Source: Gemmatimonadota bacterium (GTDB lineage: Bacteria > Gemmatimonadota > Gemmatimonadetes > Gemmatimonadales > Gemmatimonadaceae). Taken from it: DNA of 42,249 nt. The stretch spans positions 1 through 42,249 of the forward strand of contig JARIEV010000014.1 of the NCBI GenBank assembly GCA_031127225.1. Reading direction: 5' to 3'. The translations under genes were made by a program, and so were the position numbers. Positions 7,862-15,349 of this stretch are shown here, one piece after another; position 1 is the stretch's first letter; each line of letters begins with the position of its first letter. The notes under the pieces are model-generated. The model saw nothing but the letters and a program-made list of their open reading frames with translations, was not told the DNA's origin and ran no database searches.

Positions 7862-8407
7862 ATGGCCGAGTCTCCCGTACCGCTCCTGCGCGCTCACGCG
7901 CGCCACGCTCCGTGGAATGCCCGCGGACTCGCAGCGCATGCCGCCGCACTGGTCGATTCTGCCGGCATGAAGCCGACGAACGCGTCGGCGCGCGCCATGC
8001 CCAGCGCGCGCGCGGTGCGCTTTTACGTCGCAAACGGTCTGCTCGACCGTCCGGAAGGTGCCGGGACCGCCGCCACGTACGGCTACCGGCATCTGCTGCA
8101 ACTGCTCGCCATCAAGATCCGTCAGCGCGAAGGCCAGACGCTCGACGCCATCAAGCTGGAGATGCGCGAAGTCACCGGCGACGCACTGGAACGGCGCGTG
8201 GCCGCGTCGCTCGCTCCGGCGCTCGCGTTGCAGATGGAGGCCGGTGCCCCGAAGCAGAACGGCGTCTCGAGCTGGCGGCGCGTCCCGATCGCGGACGGTG
8301 TCGAGTTGCATGTGCGTGACGACTCGCCGGCCGCGCGTGACGACCTGCTCGTGTCACTGCGCGAGATGCTGCGAGGCACGCTCGGCCGCACCGACTTCGG
8401 GACCTGA
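7862..8407 (+). CDS. MerR-family transcriptional regulator
   Basis: 181 aa. Residues about 45-110 match the MerR winged helix: SARAVRFYVANGLLDRP corresponds to the family's RYYxxxGLL helix, followed by YGYRHLLQLLAIKIRQREGQTL-like sequence, where the second wing and recognition helices lie. The N-terminal 40 residues precede the usual start of the family and may be a leader or an over-long call. A later in-frame ATG (about residue 36) is possible. The C-terminus lacks the Cys pattern of metal sensors, so the effector is unknown. A TATATTG-like stretch about 15 nt before the ATG could be a -10 element of a nearly leaderless transcript. Confidence 0.8.
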   Translation: MAESPVPLLRAHARHAPWNARGLAAHAAALVDSAGMKPTNASARAMPSARAVRFYVANGLLDRPEGAGTAATYGYRHLLQLLAIKIRQREGQTLDAIKLEMREVTGDALERRVAASLAPALALQMEAGAPKQNGVSSWRRVPIADGVELHVRDDSPAARDDLLVSLREMLRGTLGRTDFGT

Positions 8408-8569
8408 TCGCCGCGCACCGTTGTTGACCCCAGAGGGTAGTAGGCCCCACGCGGCCGCTCCTGCTCCGGTGCATGCTCCCCCCGCTCGGCCCAATCCAGT
8501 GTCCACCCAACGCCATGCGCGGCCTGCTCCGGGCCTCCGCGTGGCGCGGCGTTTCCCTTGTGCGCTCTC

Positions 8570-10174
8570 ATGACCTATCGCGTTCTCGTCACCGACGATG
8601 TCGATCCAGAAGGACTGGCGCTCCTGGCCGCCGAGCCGGAGCTGCTCGTCGACGAGGTGCCCACGCTGCCCAAGGACGAACTGCTCCAGCGCATCGGCGA
8701 CTATGACGCCATCGTCGGACGGAGTGCCACGAAGATCTCGGCCGAACTCCTGCACGCCGCGAAGAAGCTCCGCGTCGTGGGCCGCGCCGGTGTCGGCGTG
8801 GACAACATCGCGCTTGATGTCGCCACCGATCTCGGCGTCGCGATCATCAATGCGCCGGCCGGCAACACCGTCGCCGTGGCCGAGCTCTTCTTCGGCACCG
8901 TGATCGGCTTGCTCCGGCAACTGCCGGCCGCCGCGCAGTCCATGACGAGCGGCAAGTGGGACCGCGCGCAGTTCATGGGACGCGAACTCAAGGGCAAGAC
9001 GCTGGGCATTGTCGGTCTCGGCCGCATCGGCAGCGAAGTCGCACTGCGCGCCCACGCCTTCGGCATGACGGTCGTGGCCTTCGATCCGTACATCGCCGAC
9101 GAGCGCTTCACGGCGCTGCGCGTACGCCGCGCCCCGTCGCTCGATACCCTGATCGCCGAGAGCAACGTGCTCACCATGCATGTGCCGCTCAACGACGAAA
9201 CCCGCGGCATGATCGGCAAGCGTGAACTTGGTCGCCTCCCCAACCGCTCGGTCGTCGTCAACATGGCGCGCGGCGGGATTGTCGAGGAAACGGCGCTGCT
9301 GGCCGCACTCGAGGCCGACCAGTTGCGCGGCGCCGTGCTCGATGTCTTCACCGCCGAGCCGCTCGCCGCCGATTCACCGTTGCGCACCGCGCCCAACCTG
9401 CTGCTCACACCGCATCTCGGCGCCAACACCGTCGAAGCGCAGCGCAACGTGTCGCGCGATGTGTGCCTCGCCGTTCGCGATGCCTTGCTCCACAACGATC
9501 TCTCGAAGTCGATCAACGTGGCGGGTGGCACCGGCGAGTGGGGTGACCTGCAGGCCGCTATGCTCGTGGCGCGCCGCGCCGCTGCCGTGGCACGGGCCGT
9601 GCTCGCCGATCAGGGGATGCGTGCAGTGCGGCGCCTCGCGCTGCGCATCGGCCCCGACCTCGCCCACGGCGCCGGACCGCTGCTCGCGGCGGCCGCTGCC
9701 GGCGTGCTTGAAGGCGTCATCGAATCCGACCGCCTCAATCTTATCAATGCGCGCAGTCTCGCCGAAGCACGCGGGCTCGAACTCTCGGTCGGCGAATCGT
9801 CGGAACTCGGACCGCGCGGCATCGAAGTAGCACTCGCCGGCGGGATGCAGCAGCTGGCGGTCGCCGGTGCTGCGCCCGACGGCAGCACGCCCCGGCTCAC
9901 TCGCATCGGCTCGTTCCACGTGGACGTGAATCCGAAGCAGACGCTGCTCATTCTCACCAACCACGACGTGCCTGGTGTGATCGGCCGCGTTGGTACGTTA
10001 CTCGGCGAACGACGGGTGAACATCGCCGAGTATCATCAGGCGCGACTCGCGCAGGGTGGCGATGCGCTGGCCGCGATCTCCGTCGACGGCACGGTGAGCG
10101 AAGAAACACGTCGCGCCTTGCTCGAGCTGCCGGATGTCATCACGGCCAGCGTCGCGCATTTCCGTTCCGAATAA
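8570..10174 (+). CDS. serA: D-3-phosphoglycerate dehydrogenase
   Basis: 534 aa, the long form of the enzyme that oxidises 3-phosphoglycerate to 3-phosphohydroxypyruvate with NAD, the first step of serine synthesis. Substrate- and NAD-binding domains are clear: GRAGVGVDNI (71-80), GIVGLGRIGSEVA with GxGxxG at 149-154, the catalytic Arg in NMARGGIVEE, Glu in DVFTAEP and His in LTPHLGANT. A regulatory domain (about 320-450) follows, then a C-terminal ACT domain (ILTNHDVPGVIGRVGTLLGE onward), so feedback by serine is plausible. ATG 8570 aligns with the family start MxxRVLVTD. It heads a tight plus-strand cluster with the FAD oxidase, SerB-like and aminotransferase genes. Confidence 0.97.
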   Translation: MTYRVLVTDDVDPEGLALLAAEPELLVDEVPTLPKDELLQRIGDYDAIVGRSATKISAELLHAAKKLRVVGRAGVGVDNIALDVATDLGVAIINAPAGNTVAVAELFFGTVIGLLRQLPAAAQSMTSGKWDRAQFMGRELKGKTLGIVGLGRIGSEVALRAHAFGMTVVAFDPYIADERFTALRVRRAPSLDTLIAESNVLTMHVPLNDETRGMIGKRELGRLPNRSVVVNMARGGIVEETALLAALEADQLRGAVLDVFTAEPLAADSPLRTAPNLLLTPHLGANTVEAQRNVSRDVCLAVRDALLHNDLSKSINVAGGTGEWGDLQAAMLVARRAAAVARAVLADQGMRAVRRLALRIGPDLAHGAGPLLAAAAAGVLEGVIESDRLNLINARSLAEARGLELSVGESSELGPRGIEVALAGGMQQLAVAGAAPDGSTPRLTRIGSFHVDVNPKQTLLILTNHDVPGVIGRVGTLLGERRVNIAEYHQARLAQGGDALAAISVDGTVSEETRRALLELPDVITASVAHFRSE

Positions 10175-10187
10175 AGGCGCGACCGTC

Positions 10188-11579
10188 ATGAGCCTCGCCG
10201 GCCGCGTCACCACCACCGACCTCGACATCCGCCGCGCCTTCGCCCACGACGCGTCGGGGCTCGCAATGATCCCCGACGCGGTGGCGCGCCCCACCGACAT
10301 CGCGGAAGTCGCCGACCTGCTGCGCGACGCCACGGCCACGCGCACCACGGTCACGGCGGCCGGATGGCAGTCCAGCACCACGGGCGCATCGATCACGGAC
10401 CGGGGGCTGCTGATGTCGCTGCGCGGCCTCGCGCACATTGGGGAGGTCGACACGGACACGCGCACCATCCGCGTCGGCCCCGGCGCCATCGTGGCGGATG
10501 TGCGGCGTGCCGCGGAGTCGGCCGGGCTGCTCTTCGCACCCGACCCCACGAGCGAGGAAGAGTCCACGATCGGCGGCGCCATTGCGTGCAACGCCTCGGG
10601 GGCGCGCTCGCTGCGCTACGGTGCCACACGCCCGCACGTGCGCGCGCTCACGGTCCTGCTGGCCAGCGGCGAGCGGCTCGACGTGCGGCGCCCCGCGCTG
10701 GAAAAGAACACCGTGGGCTATCCCATTGCGCACGATCCGGTCGATTGGTTCGTGGGCAGTGAAGGCACCCTCGGCATCGTCGTCGAGGCCGAACTCGCGC
10801 TGCATCCACTGCCGGCGCAGGTGCTTGGCCTCATGGTGCCCTTCGATCGCGAAGCCGATGCGCTGGCCTTCGTGGTGGCGGCGCGGCGTTCACCGGCTGT
10901 ACATCCGCGCTGCCTCGAATTCTTCGATCGCGGCGCCATGGATATTGCGCGCGCCGCCGAGGGGAGCACCGCGTGGGCCACCGGCGCGACGGCCATGGTG
11001 TACGTCGAGGAGACGGGCGCCGACGAAGCACACCCCGGTGACGAACTGCCGCTTGAGGCATGGCTCGAACTCGCCGATGCACACGACGCCGCCAGCAGCG
11101 ACATCCGGGTGTACGACGCACCGACCGCGCTGCGCGACGCACGTCGCCTGCGCCATGCGGTGCCGGCCACGATGAACGAGCGCGGCGCCGCACGGCGGCC
11201 GTTCGGCGGTCGCAAGGTCAGCACCGACTGGGCCGTACCCTATCCGCGGCTCGCCGACGCGCTGCACATCGCGCGTGGCTTCGCTGCCGAGGCGGGGATC
11301 ACGTCGGGCATCGCGTATGGACACGCGGGTAACGGCCATCCGCATCAGAATTTCATCGCGCAGGATGCCGACGAGCTGCACCGTATCGAGCGCGTGGTGG
11401 AAGCTACGCTGCGCGAAGTGATCGCCATGGGAGGCACCGTGGCGGCCGAACACGGTATCGGCAAGCTCAAACGTCGCTGGCTGCCCATGCAGGCCAGCGA
11501 CGCGCAGCAGCGGGTGATGCGCGCGATCAAGCAGGAGTTCGATCCCCTCGCGCTGCTCGCGCCCGGCAACGTGCTGTGA
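10188..11579 (+). CDS. FAD-binding oxidase, glycolate/D-lactate dehydrogenase type
   Basis: 463 aa. The N-terminal half is a vanillyl-alcohol-oxidase/GlcD-type FAD domain (about residues 25-205), including EESTIGGAIACNASGARSLRYG and FVGSEGTLGIV. The C-terminal half is the FAD-oxidase C domain with YGHAGNGHPH, GGTVAAEHGIGKLKR and a terminal DPLALLAPGNVL. Family members oxidise 2-hydroxy acids such as glycolate, D-lactate or D-2-hydroxyglutarate. It lies 13 nt after serA and overlaps the SerB-like gene by 4 nt. SerA enzymes can make D-2-hydroxyglutarate as a side product, so recycling of that compound is an attractive but unproved role. The exact substrate is not determined. Confidence 0.9.
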   Translation: MSLAGRVTTTDLDIRRAFAHDASGLAMIPDAVARPTDIAEVADLLRDATATRTTVTAAGWQSSTTGASITDRGLLMSLRGLAHIGEVDTDTRTIRVGPGAIVADVRRAAESAGLLFAPDPTSEEESTIGGAIACNASGARSLRYGATRPHVRALTVLLASGERLDVRRPALEKNTVGYPIAHDPVDWFVGSEGTLGIVVEAELALHPLPAQVLGLMVPFDREADALAFVVAARRSPAVHPRCLEFFDRGAMDIARAAEGSTAWATGATAMVYVEETGADEAHPGDELPLEAWLELADAHDAASSDIRVYDAPTALRDARRLRHAVPATMNERGAARRPFGGRKVSTDWAVPYPRLADALHIARGFAAEAGITSGIAYGHAGNGHPHQNFIAQDADELHRIERVVEATLREVIAMGGTVAAEHGIGKLKRRWLPMQASDAQQRVMRAIKQEFDPLALLAPGNVL

Positions 11580-12274
11580 GCCACCCCACCGCACCCGTCG
11601 CGATCAATCTGGACCGTCCGCGCTTTCGGTCGGTCATCCTCGATGTCGACTCCACCGTGTGCGACATCGAAGGCATCGATTGGCTGGCCGCGCGGCGCGA
11701 CCCGGAGACGGCGCGCGAGAGCGAAGCGCTCACCGCGCAGGCGATGGCCGGCGAGATCCCGATCGAGGCGGTATACACGCGTCGTCTGCAACGTATCCGC
11801 CCCACGGACGACGAACTGCTGGCGCTGGCCCACGCGTACCGCGCCGCACTGCAACCCGGCGCCACGGAACTCATCGCGGCACTGCAGCGCGCCGGCGTGC
11901 AGGTGCATCTGCTCAGCGGCGGGCTGCGTCGCGCCATCGTGCCGGTCGCCGAGCAGCTGGGCCTGCCCACCGATCGCGTGCACGCCGTCGCACTCACGCG
12001 CGATACCGACGGCACCATGAGCCTGCTCGATGGGGACCAGCCCCTCGCCACGCAGCGCGGAAAGCCGCTTATCGTACAGCAGCTCGCGCTGGCCACCCCC
12101 AGCGTCATGATCGGCGACGGCTCCACCGATGCCGCCGTGCGTGGGGTCGTGACAAATTTCATCGCGTACACCGGGGTCGCGTACCGGGAGCACGTGGTGG
12201 CGGTGGCCGATGCCGTCGCGGACAGCTTCGCCGCCCTGTATCCGCTGCTCTTTCATCCCGTCTCCTCGAGGTAA
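11576..12274 (+). CDS. serB: HAD phosphatase, probable phosphoserine phosphatase
   Basis: 232 aa from a GTG overlapping the oxidase stop (GTGA). HAD motifs are complete: DVDST at 23-27 with nucleophile Asp23 and Asp25, LSGGLRR (motif II), Lys in QRGKPLIV (motif III) and IGDGSTDAAV (motif IV). The sequence after the first motif (VCDIEGIDWLA) and the LSGG motif resemble SerB rather than generic phosphatases. It would hydrolyse phosphoserine to serine. Location between serA and a class V aminotransferase supports the assignment. No N-terminal ACT domain is present, unlike some longer SerB enzymes. Confidence 0.87.
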   Translation: MSHPTAPVAINLDRPRFRSVILDVDSTVCDIEGIDWLAARRDPETARESEALTAQAMAGEIPIEAVYTRRLQRIRPTDDELLALAHAYRAALQPGATELIAALQRAGVQVHLLSGGLRRAIVPVAEQLGLPTDRVHAVALTRDTDGTMSLLDGDQPLATQRGKPLIVQQLALATPSVMIGDGSTDAAVRGVVTNFIAYTGVAYREHVVAVADAVADSFAALYPLLFHPVSSR

Positions 12275-12280
12275 CGCGCG

Positions 12281-13378
12281 ATGTCCGAGTTCGGCACGTT
12301 CTTCCTCCCCGGCCCCACCGAGGTCCGGCGTGAGGTCCTCGAAGCGATGATGGCCCCGATGCTGCCGCACCGCGGCGCCGTGTTCGAAGCGCTCTTCGCC
12401 CGCATCCAGCACGGGTTACGTCCGGTGTTTCGGACCACGCGCCCGGTCTACGTCTCCAGTTCGTCCGCAACCGGACTCATGGAAGCGGCCATCCGCTGCG
12501 CAACGCCGGGGCCGATTCTCTCAATGGTCAACGGCGCCTTCAGCGAGCGCTTCGCCAACATCGCGCAGGCGTGCGGCCGCGAGACACGCGTGATCGGCGG
12601 CGACTGGCATCAGGCAGTACCGCTGGAGGTCGTCGAGCGCGCGCTGCGCGAGCAGCACTTCGCGGCGATCACGGTGGTCCACTCCGAGACGAGCACGGGC
12701 ACGCTGACCTCGCTCCCCGATCTGGCCGCTCTCGCGCATCGCTACGACACCGCGGTGCTGGTGGACTCGGTGACCGGGCTGGGCGGGGTACCGGTTGAAA
12801 CCGACGCGTGGGAGCTCGACTTCGTGCTCACCGGCTCGCAGAAGGCGCTCGCCTTGCCTCCCGGTCTCGCCTTCGGCGTGGCGTCCGAGCGCTACATCGC
12901 CCAGGCCGGACAGGCCACCGCGCGCGGACTCTACTTCGATCTGGTCGAATTCGAGGAGTTCGTCCACAAGAACCAGACACCGAGCACCCCGGCCATCTCA
13001 TTGCTGTATGCCACGGCCGTGCAGGGTGACCACATCGCGCGTGAAACGATTGAAGGGCGCTGGGCGCGCCACGCCGAGATGGCGCGGATGACCCAGGCGT
13101 GGGTCCGCACCCTGCGTGACGAGACCGGCCACCCCTTCTGCGTCTACGCACCCGAAGGTGCCCGCAGCACCACCGTCACCGCCGTCGCCCTGCCGCCCGT
13201 ACTCAGCGGCGACGACATCGTGAAAGGCGTGGCAAAGCGCGGCTTCGTGATCGGTAGCGGGTACGGCAAACTCAAGCGCAGCACCGTGCGCATCGGCCAC
13301 ATGGGTGACCACACCCCCGACCGCCTCGCGCTGTGCCTCGACGCCACCACCGACGCCATTCGCGAGTTGCTGAAGTAG
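12281..13378 (+). CDS. Class V PLP aminotransferase, likely phosphoserine aminotransferase role
   Basis: 365 aa, alanine-glyoxylate / serine-pyruvate aminotransferase family. The N-terminal FLPGPTEVRREVLEAM, the HSETSTG region (134-140), Asp162 in VDSVTGLGG and the PLP lysine Lys188 in TGSQKALALPPG are clear. The sequence does not look like classical SerC (which starts with FNFxAGPA). It starts 6 nt after the SerB-like gene in an operon with serA, so it probably converts 3-phosphohydroxypyruvate to phosphoserine. That role is known for some class V enzymes in archaea. Serine-glyoxylate or alanine-glyoxylate activity is the main alternative. Confidence 0.88.
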   Translation: MSEFGTFFLPGPTEVRREVLEAMMAPMLPHRGAVFEALFARIQHGLRPVFRTTRPVYVSSSSATGLMEAAIRCATPGPILSMVNGAFSERFANIAQACGRETRVIGGDWHQAVPLEVVERALREQHFAAITVVHSETSTGTLTSLPDLAALAHRYDTAVLVDSVTGLGGVPVETDAWELDFVLTGSQKALALPPGLAFGVASERYIAQAGQATARGLYFDLVEFEEFVHKNQTPSTPAISLLYATAVQGDHIARETIEGRWARHAEMARMTQAWVRTLRDETGHPFCVYAPEGARSTTVTAVALPPVLSGDDIVKGVAKRGFVIGSGYGKLKRSTVRIGHMGDHTPDRLALCLDATTDAIRELLK

Positions 13379-13380
13379 AT

Positions 13381-13412
13381 CGCAACGGCAACAGCAACCG
13401 CAACAGCAAGAG
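13381..13412. repeat. Short GCAAC-type degenerate tandem repeat
   Basis: Directly after the aminotransferase stop the plus strand reads as a degenerate 6-nt repeat (gcaacg, gcaaca, gcaacc, gcaaca, gcaaga). It abuts the long inverted repeat that begins at 13411. No coding sense was found. Confidence 0.6.
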
Positions 13413-13525
13413 CCAGAACACGGATCACACACAGATCGACATCGAAACAACGCGGATAAGATGACAAGCGCTTTTCGCTTATCCGTGTTGTTTCGGTGCC
13501 AATCCGCGGTCTCTGTGTTCTGGCT
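13411..13525. repeat. 115-bp imperfect inverted repeat, REP/MITE-like
   Basis: Outer arms agccagaacac (13411-13421) and gtgttctggct (13515-13525) are exact reverse complements. Inner arms at 13444-13460 (gaaacaacgcggataag) and 13478-13494 (cttatccgtgttgtttc) match at 16 of 17 positions around a 17-nt loop. The segments between are complementary only in part. The whole would fold as one long hairpin between the aminotransferase and SDR genes. It could serve as a terminator, but the size and the cacggat/cacagat-type words look like a dispersed intergenic palindromic repeat. Confidence 0.85.
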
Positions 13526-13614
13526 GTGGCCGTTTGTAGTTTGCTTTCTGCCCTAGGCTGTTTGATTCCATTGCGATCGCGAATCCCACGTCATTACACA
13601 ACAGGAGGTCACTC

Positions 13615-14349
13615 ATGACGAACCCTCTCGATTTCAGCGGCAAGCTCATCGTGATCACCGGCGTCGGTCGCGCGGGGCAGATCGGGGAAGCCGTCGCACT
13701 CGCCTTCGCGCAGCGTGGCGCGACGCTGGCCCTCCTCGACGTGCAGCAGACGGAAGTCGAGGCGCGCGCGGCCGCGCTCACGGCGCAGGGATTTGTCGCC
13801 ACCGCGCACGTGGCCAACCTCGCCGACGCGCACGCGGCGCAGCGCGCCGCCGAGGAGGTCGTCGAACGCACGCGGTCGCAGTTCAACGGACGTGTGGACG
13901 CGGTGATCTGCGCCGCCGGTGGCTTCAGCATGACCGGCCCGGTCAGTGATGCCGATCCCACGGCGTGGGCCAAGCAGTTCACGATCAACCTCGAGACCGC
14001 CTTCGGGGCCACCCGCGCCTTTCTCCCCGCCGTACGCGCCGCCCGTGGGAGCTTCGTCTTCTTCGGATCGCGGTCGGCGCTGCCCGGTGGCGTGCCGAAA
14101 GGGATCGCTGCGTACGCGGCGGCGAAAAGCGGTGTGCTCACCCTCATGCAGGCCGTGGCCGCCGAAGAGCAGCCCCACGGCGTGCGGGCCAACGCCGTGG
14201 CACCGAACGCCGTGCGCACCGCATCGAACATCGCCGACATGGGGGACTCGTCCGGCTTCGTGGAACGCGAATCCGTGGCCGACGTCATCGCCTTTCTGGC
14301 CAGCCCGCTCGCCCGGAATGTGACCGGACAGGTGATTACGCTCGCCTAG
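13615..14349 (+). CDS. Short-chain dehydrogenase/reductase
   Basis: 244 aa with an ideal AGGAGG ribosome site just upstream. It is a classical SDR: cofactor motif TGVGRAGQIG (15-24), a CAAGG variant of the NNAG motif (about 99-103), catalytic Ser152, Tyr167 and Lys171 (YAAAK), and the C-terminal NVTGQVITL. Asp42 at the end of the second strand (LALLDVQQ) suggests NAD(H) rather than NADP(H). The substrate is unknown. The gene stands alone after the inverted repeat; the RepA-like gene begins 40 nt downstream. Confidence 0.92.
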   Translation: MTNPLDFSGKLIVITGVGRAGQIGEAVALAFAQRGATLALLDVQQTEVEARAAALTAQGFVATAHVANLADAHAAQRAAEEVVERTRSQFNGRVDAVICAAGGFSMTGPVSDADPTAWAKQFTINLETAFGATRAFLPAVRAARGSFVFFGSRSALPGGVPKGIAAYAAAKSGVLTLMQAVAAEEQPHGVRANAVAPNAVRTASNIADMGDSSGFVERESVADVIAFLASPLARNVTGQVITLA

Positions 14350-14389
14350 ACTGGCGCCCGCTGCGCCGGACGGCCAGCTTTCCCCCTCG

Positions 14390-15247
14390 ATGACACTCGC
14401 TGCACGCAGGCGCCCGGCCGTGCGCGGGGTGATCCTCGATCGGTCCCTCGAGGAACTCCCGCTCTTTCGCCTGAGCGATTCCGCCGACGATACGCCCGTG
14501 TCGTTCTCCACCGAGAACGGAGGGCGCTGGCGTGTCATTCCCGCCCCGGGCGATCGCCTTCCGGGCACCTTCGATCAAGATGTGTACATCGAGCTCCTGC
14601 ACCGCTACAACGAGGCGGGAGCGCCGGCCGACGGCGCCGTGACGTTCACGCTGCACGCGTTCCTGCGCTCTATGGGCCGGCGGGCGGATGGGCGCACCTA
14701 CGAGCAACTGCGCGCGGCGTTGGCGCGGCTGGAGCGCACCACCCTCGAATCGGTCGGCGCCTACTGGTCGGCGCACAGCGCCCATCAGGACATCAGCTTC
14801 ACGGTGCTCAGCACGGTCTCCGTGCAGCGGCGGCGCGTGGCCGATCGTGAGCAGCTGCACCTGTTCGGCAATCTGGCCGCGGGCGAGCCGGGAGACGCAC
14901 GGGTGACCCTGTCGGCCACCATGCGGGCCAATCTCGGCGCACGCCACACGATCACGCTGTCGGCCGCTCGCTACCACGCCCTGTCCTCTCCGGTGGCGCG
15001 TCGCTTGTACCGCATGCTCGAGGTCGCCCGCGCCGACGGGCGCCTGTCCTGGCGCATCTCGCTCGAACGGCTCGCCGAGCAGATGCCGCTCACACAGCGG
15101 TACCCGTCGCACCTGCAGCGCGTGTTGCAGCCGGCCCACGAAATGCTCCTTAGCGCCGGACTGGTACGCGACATCGCCGTTCGTCAGTACGACCGGATCT
15201 GGAGCGTCGATTACGTCCTCGGCTCACGCCCTAGAGAAGAATCCTGA
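14390..15247 (+). CDS. Plasmid-type replication initiator A-like protein
   Basis: 285 aa. The sequence resembles the replication initiator protein A family of alpha-proteobacterial and Deinococcus-type plasmids: ELPLFRLSD near residue 22, the ENGGRWRVIP segment (about 43-52), FDQDVYIELLHRYNEAG, a winged-helix stretch with TYEQLRAALARLERTTLE, and VARRLYRMLEVARADGRLSWRISLERLAEQMPL-like sequence. Such proteins bind iterons and start plasmid replication. No iteron array, parA/parB or other plasmid gene is visible nearby, so this may be a domesticated initiator or a transcriptional regulator using the same fold. Identification is by remembered family pattern. Confidence 0.75.
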   Translation: MTLAARRRPAVRGVILDRSLEELPLFRLSDSADDTPVSFSTENGGRWRVIPAPGDRLPGTFDQDVYIELLHRYNEAGAPADGAVTFTLHAFLRSMGRRADGRTYEQLRAALARLERTTLESVGAYWSAHSAHQDISFTVLSTVSVQRRRVADREQLHLFGNLAAGEPGDARVTLSATMRANLGARHTITLSAARYHALSSPVARRLYRMLEVARADGRLSWRISLERLAEQMPLTQRYPSHLQRVLQPAHEMLLSAGLVRDIAVRQYDRIWSVDYVLGSRPREES

Positions 15248-15349
15248 CCCGCCCCGCCTGATCCGGTCGCGGGAACACCGGAACAGCGGGCGCCCCGCCG
15301 CGTACGTATTCCTGATAGTTTTCTCGGTCCCTCCTTCGCGAGTAGCCGC

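Noticed and set aside
8432-8454. AGAGGGTAGTAGGCCCC stretch before serA, resembling a T-box antiterminator core
   Set aside because: It lacks the exact AGGGTGGTACCGCG core, and no specifier stem or terminator could be seen.
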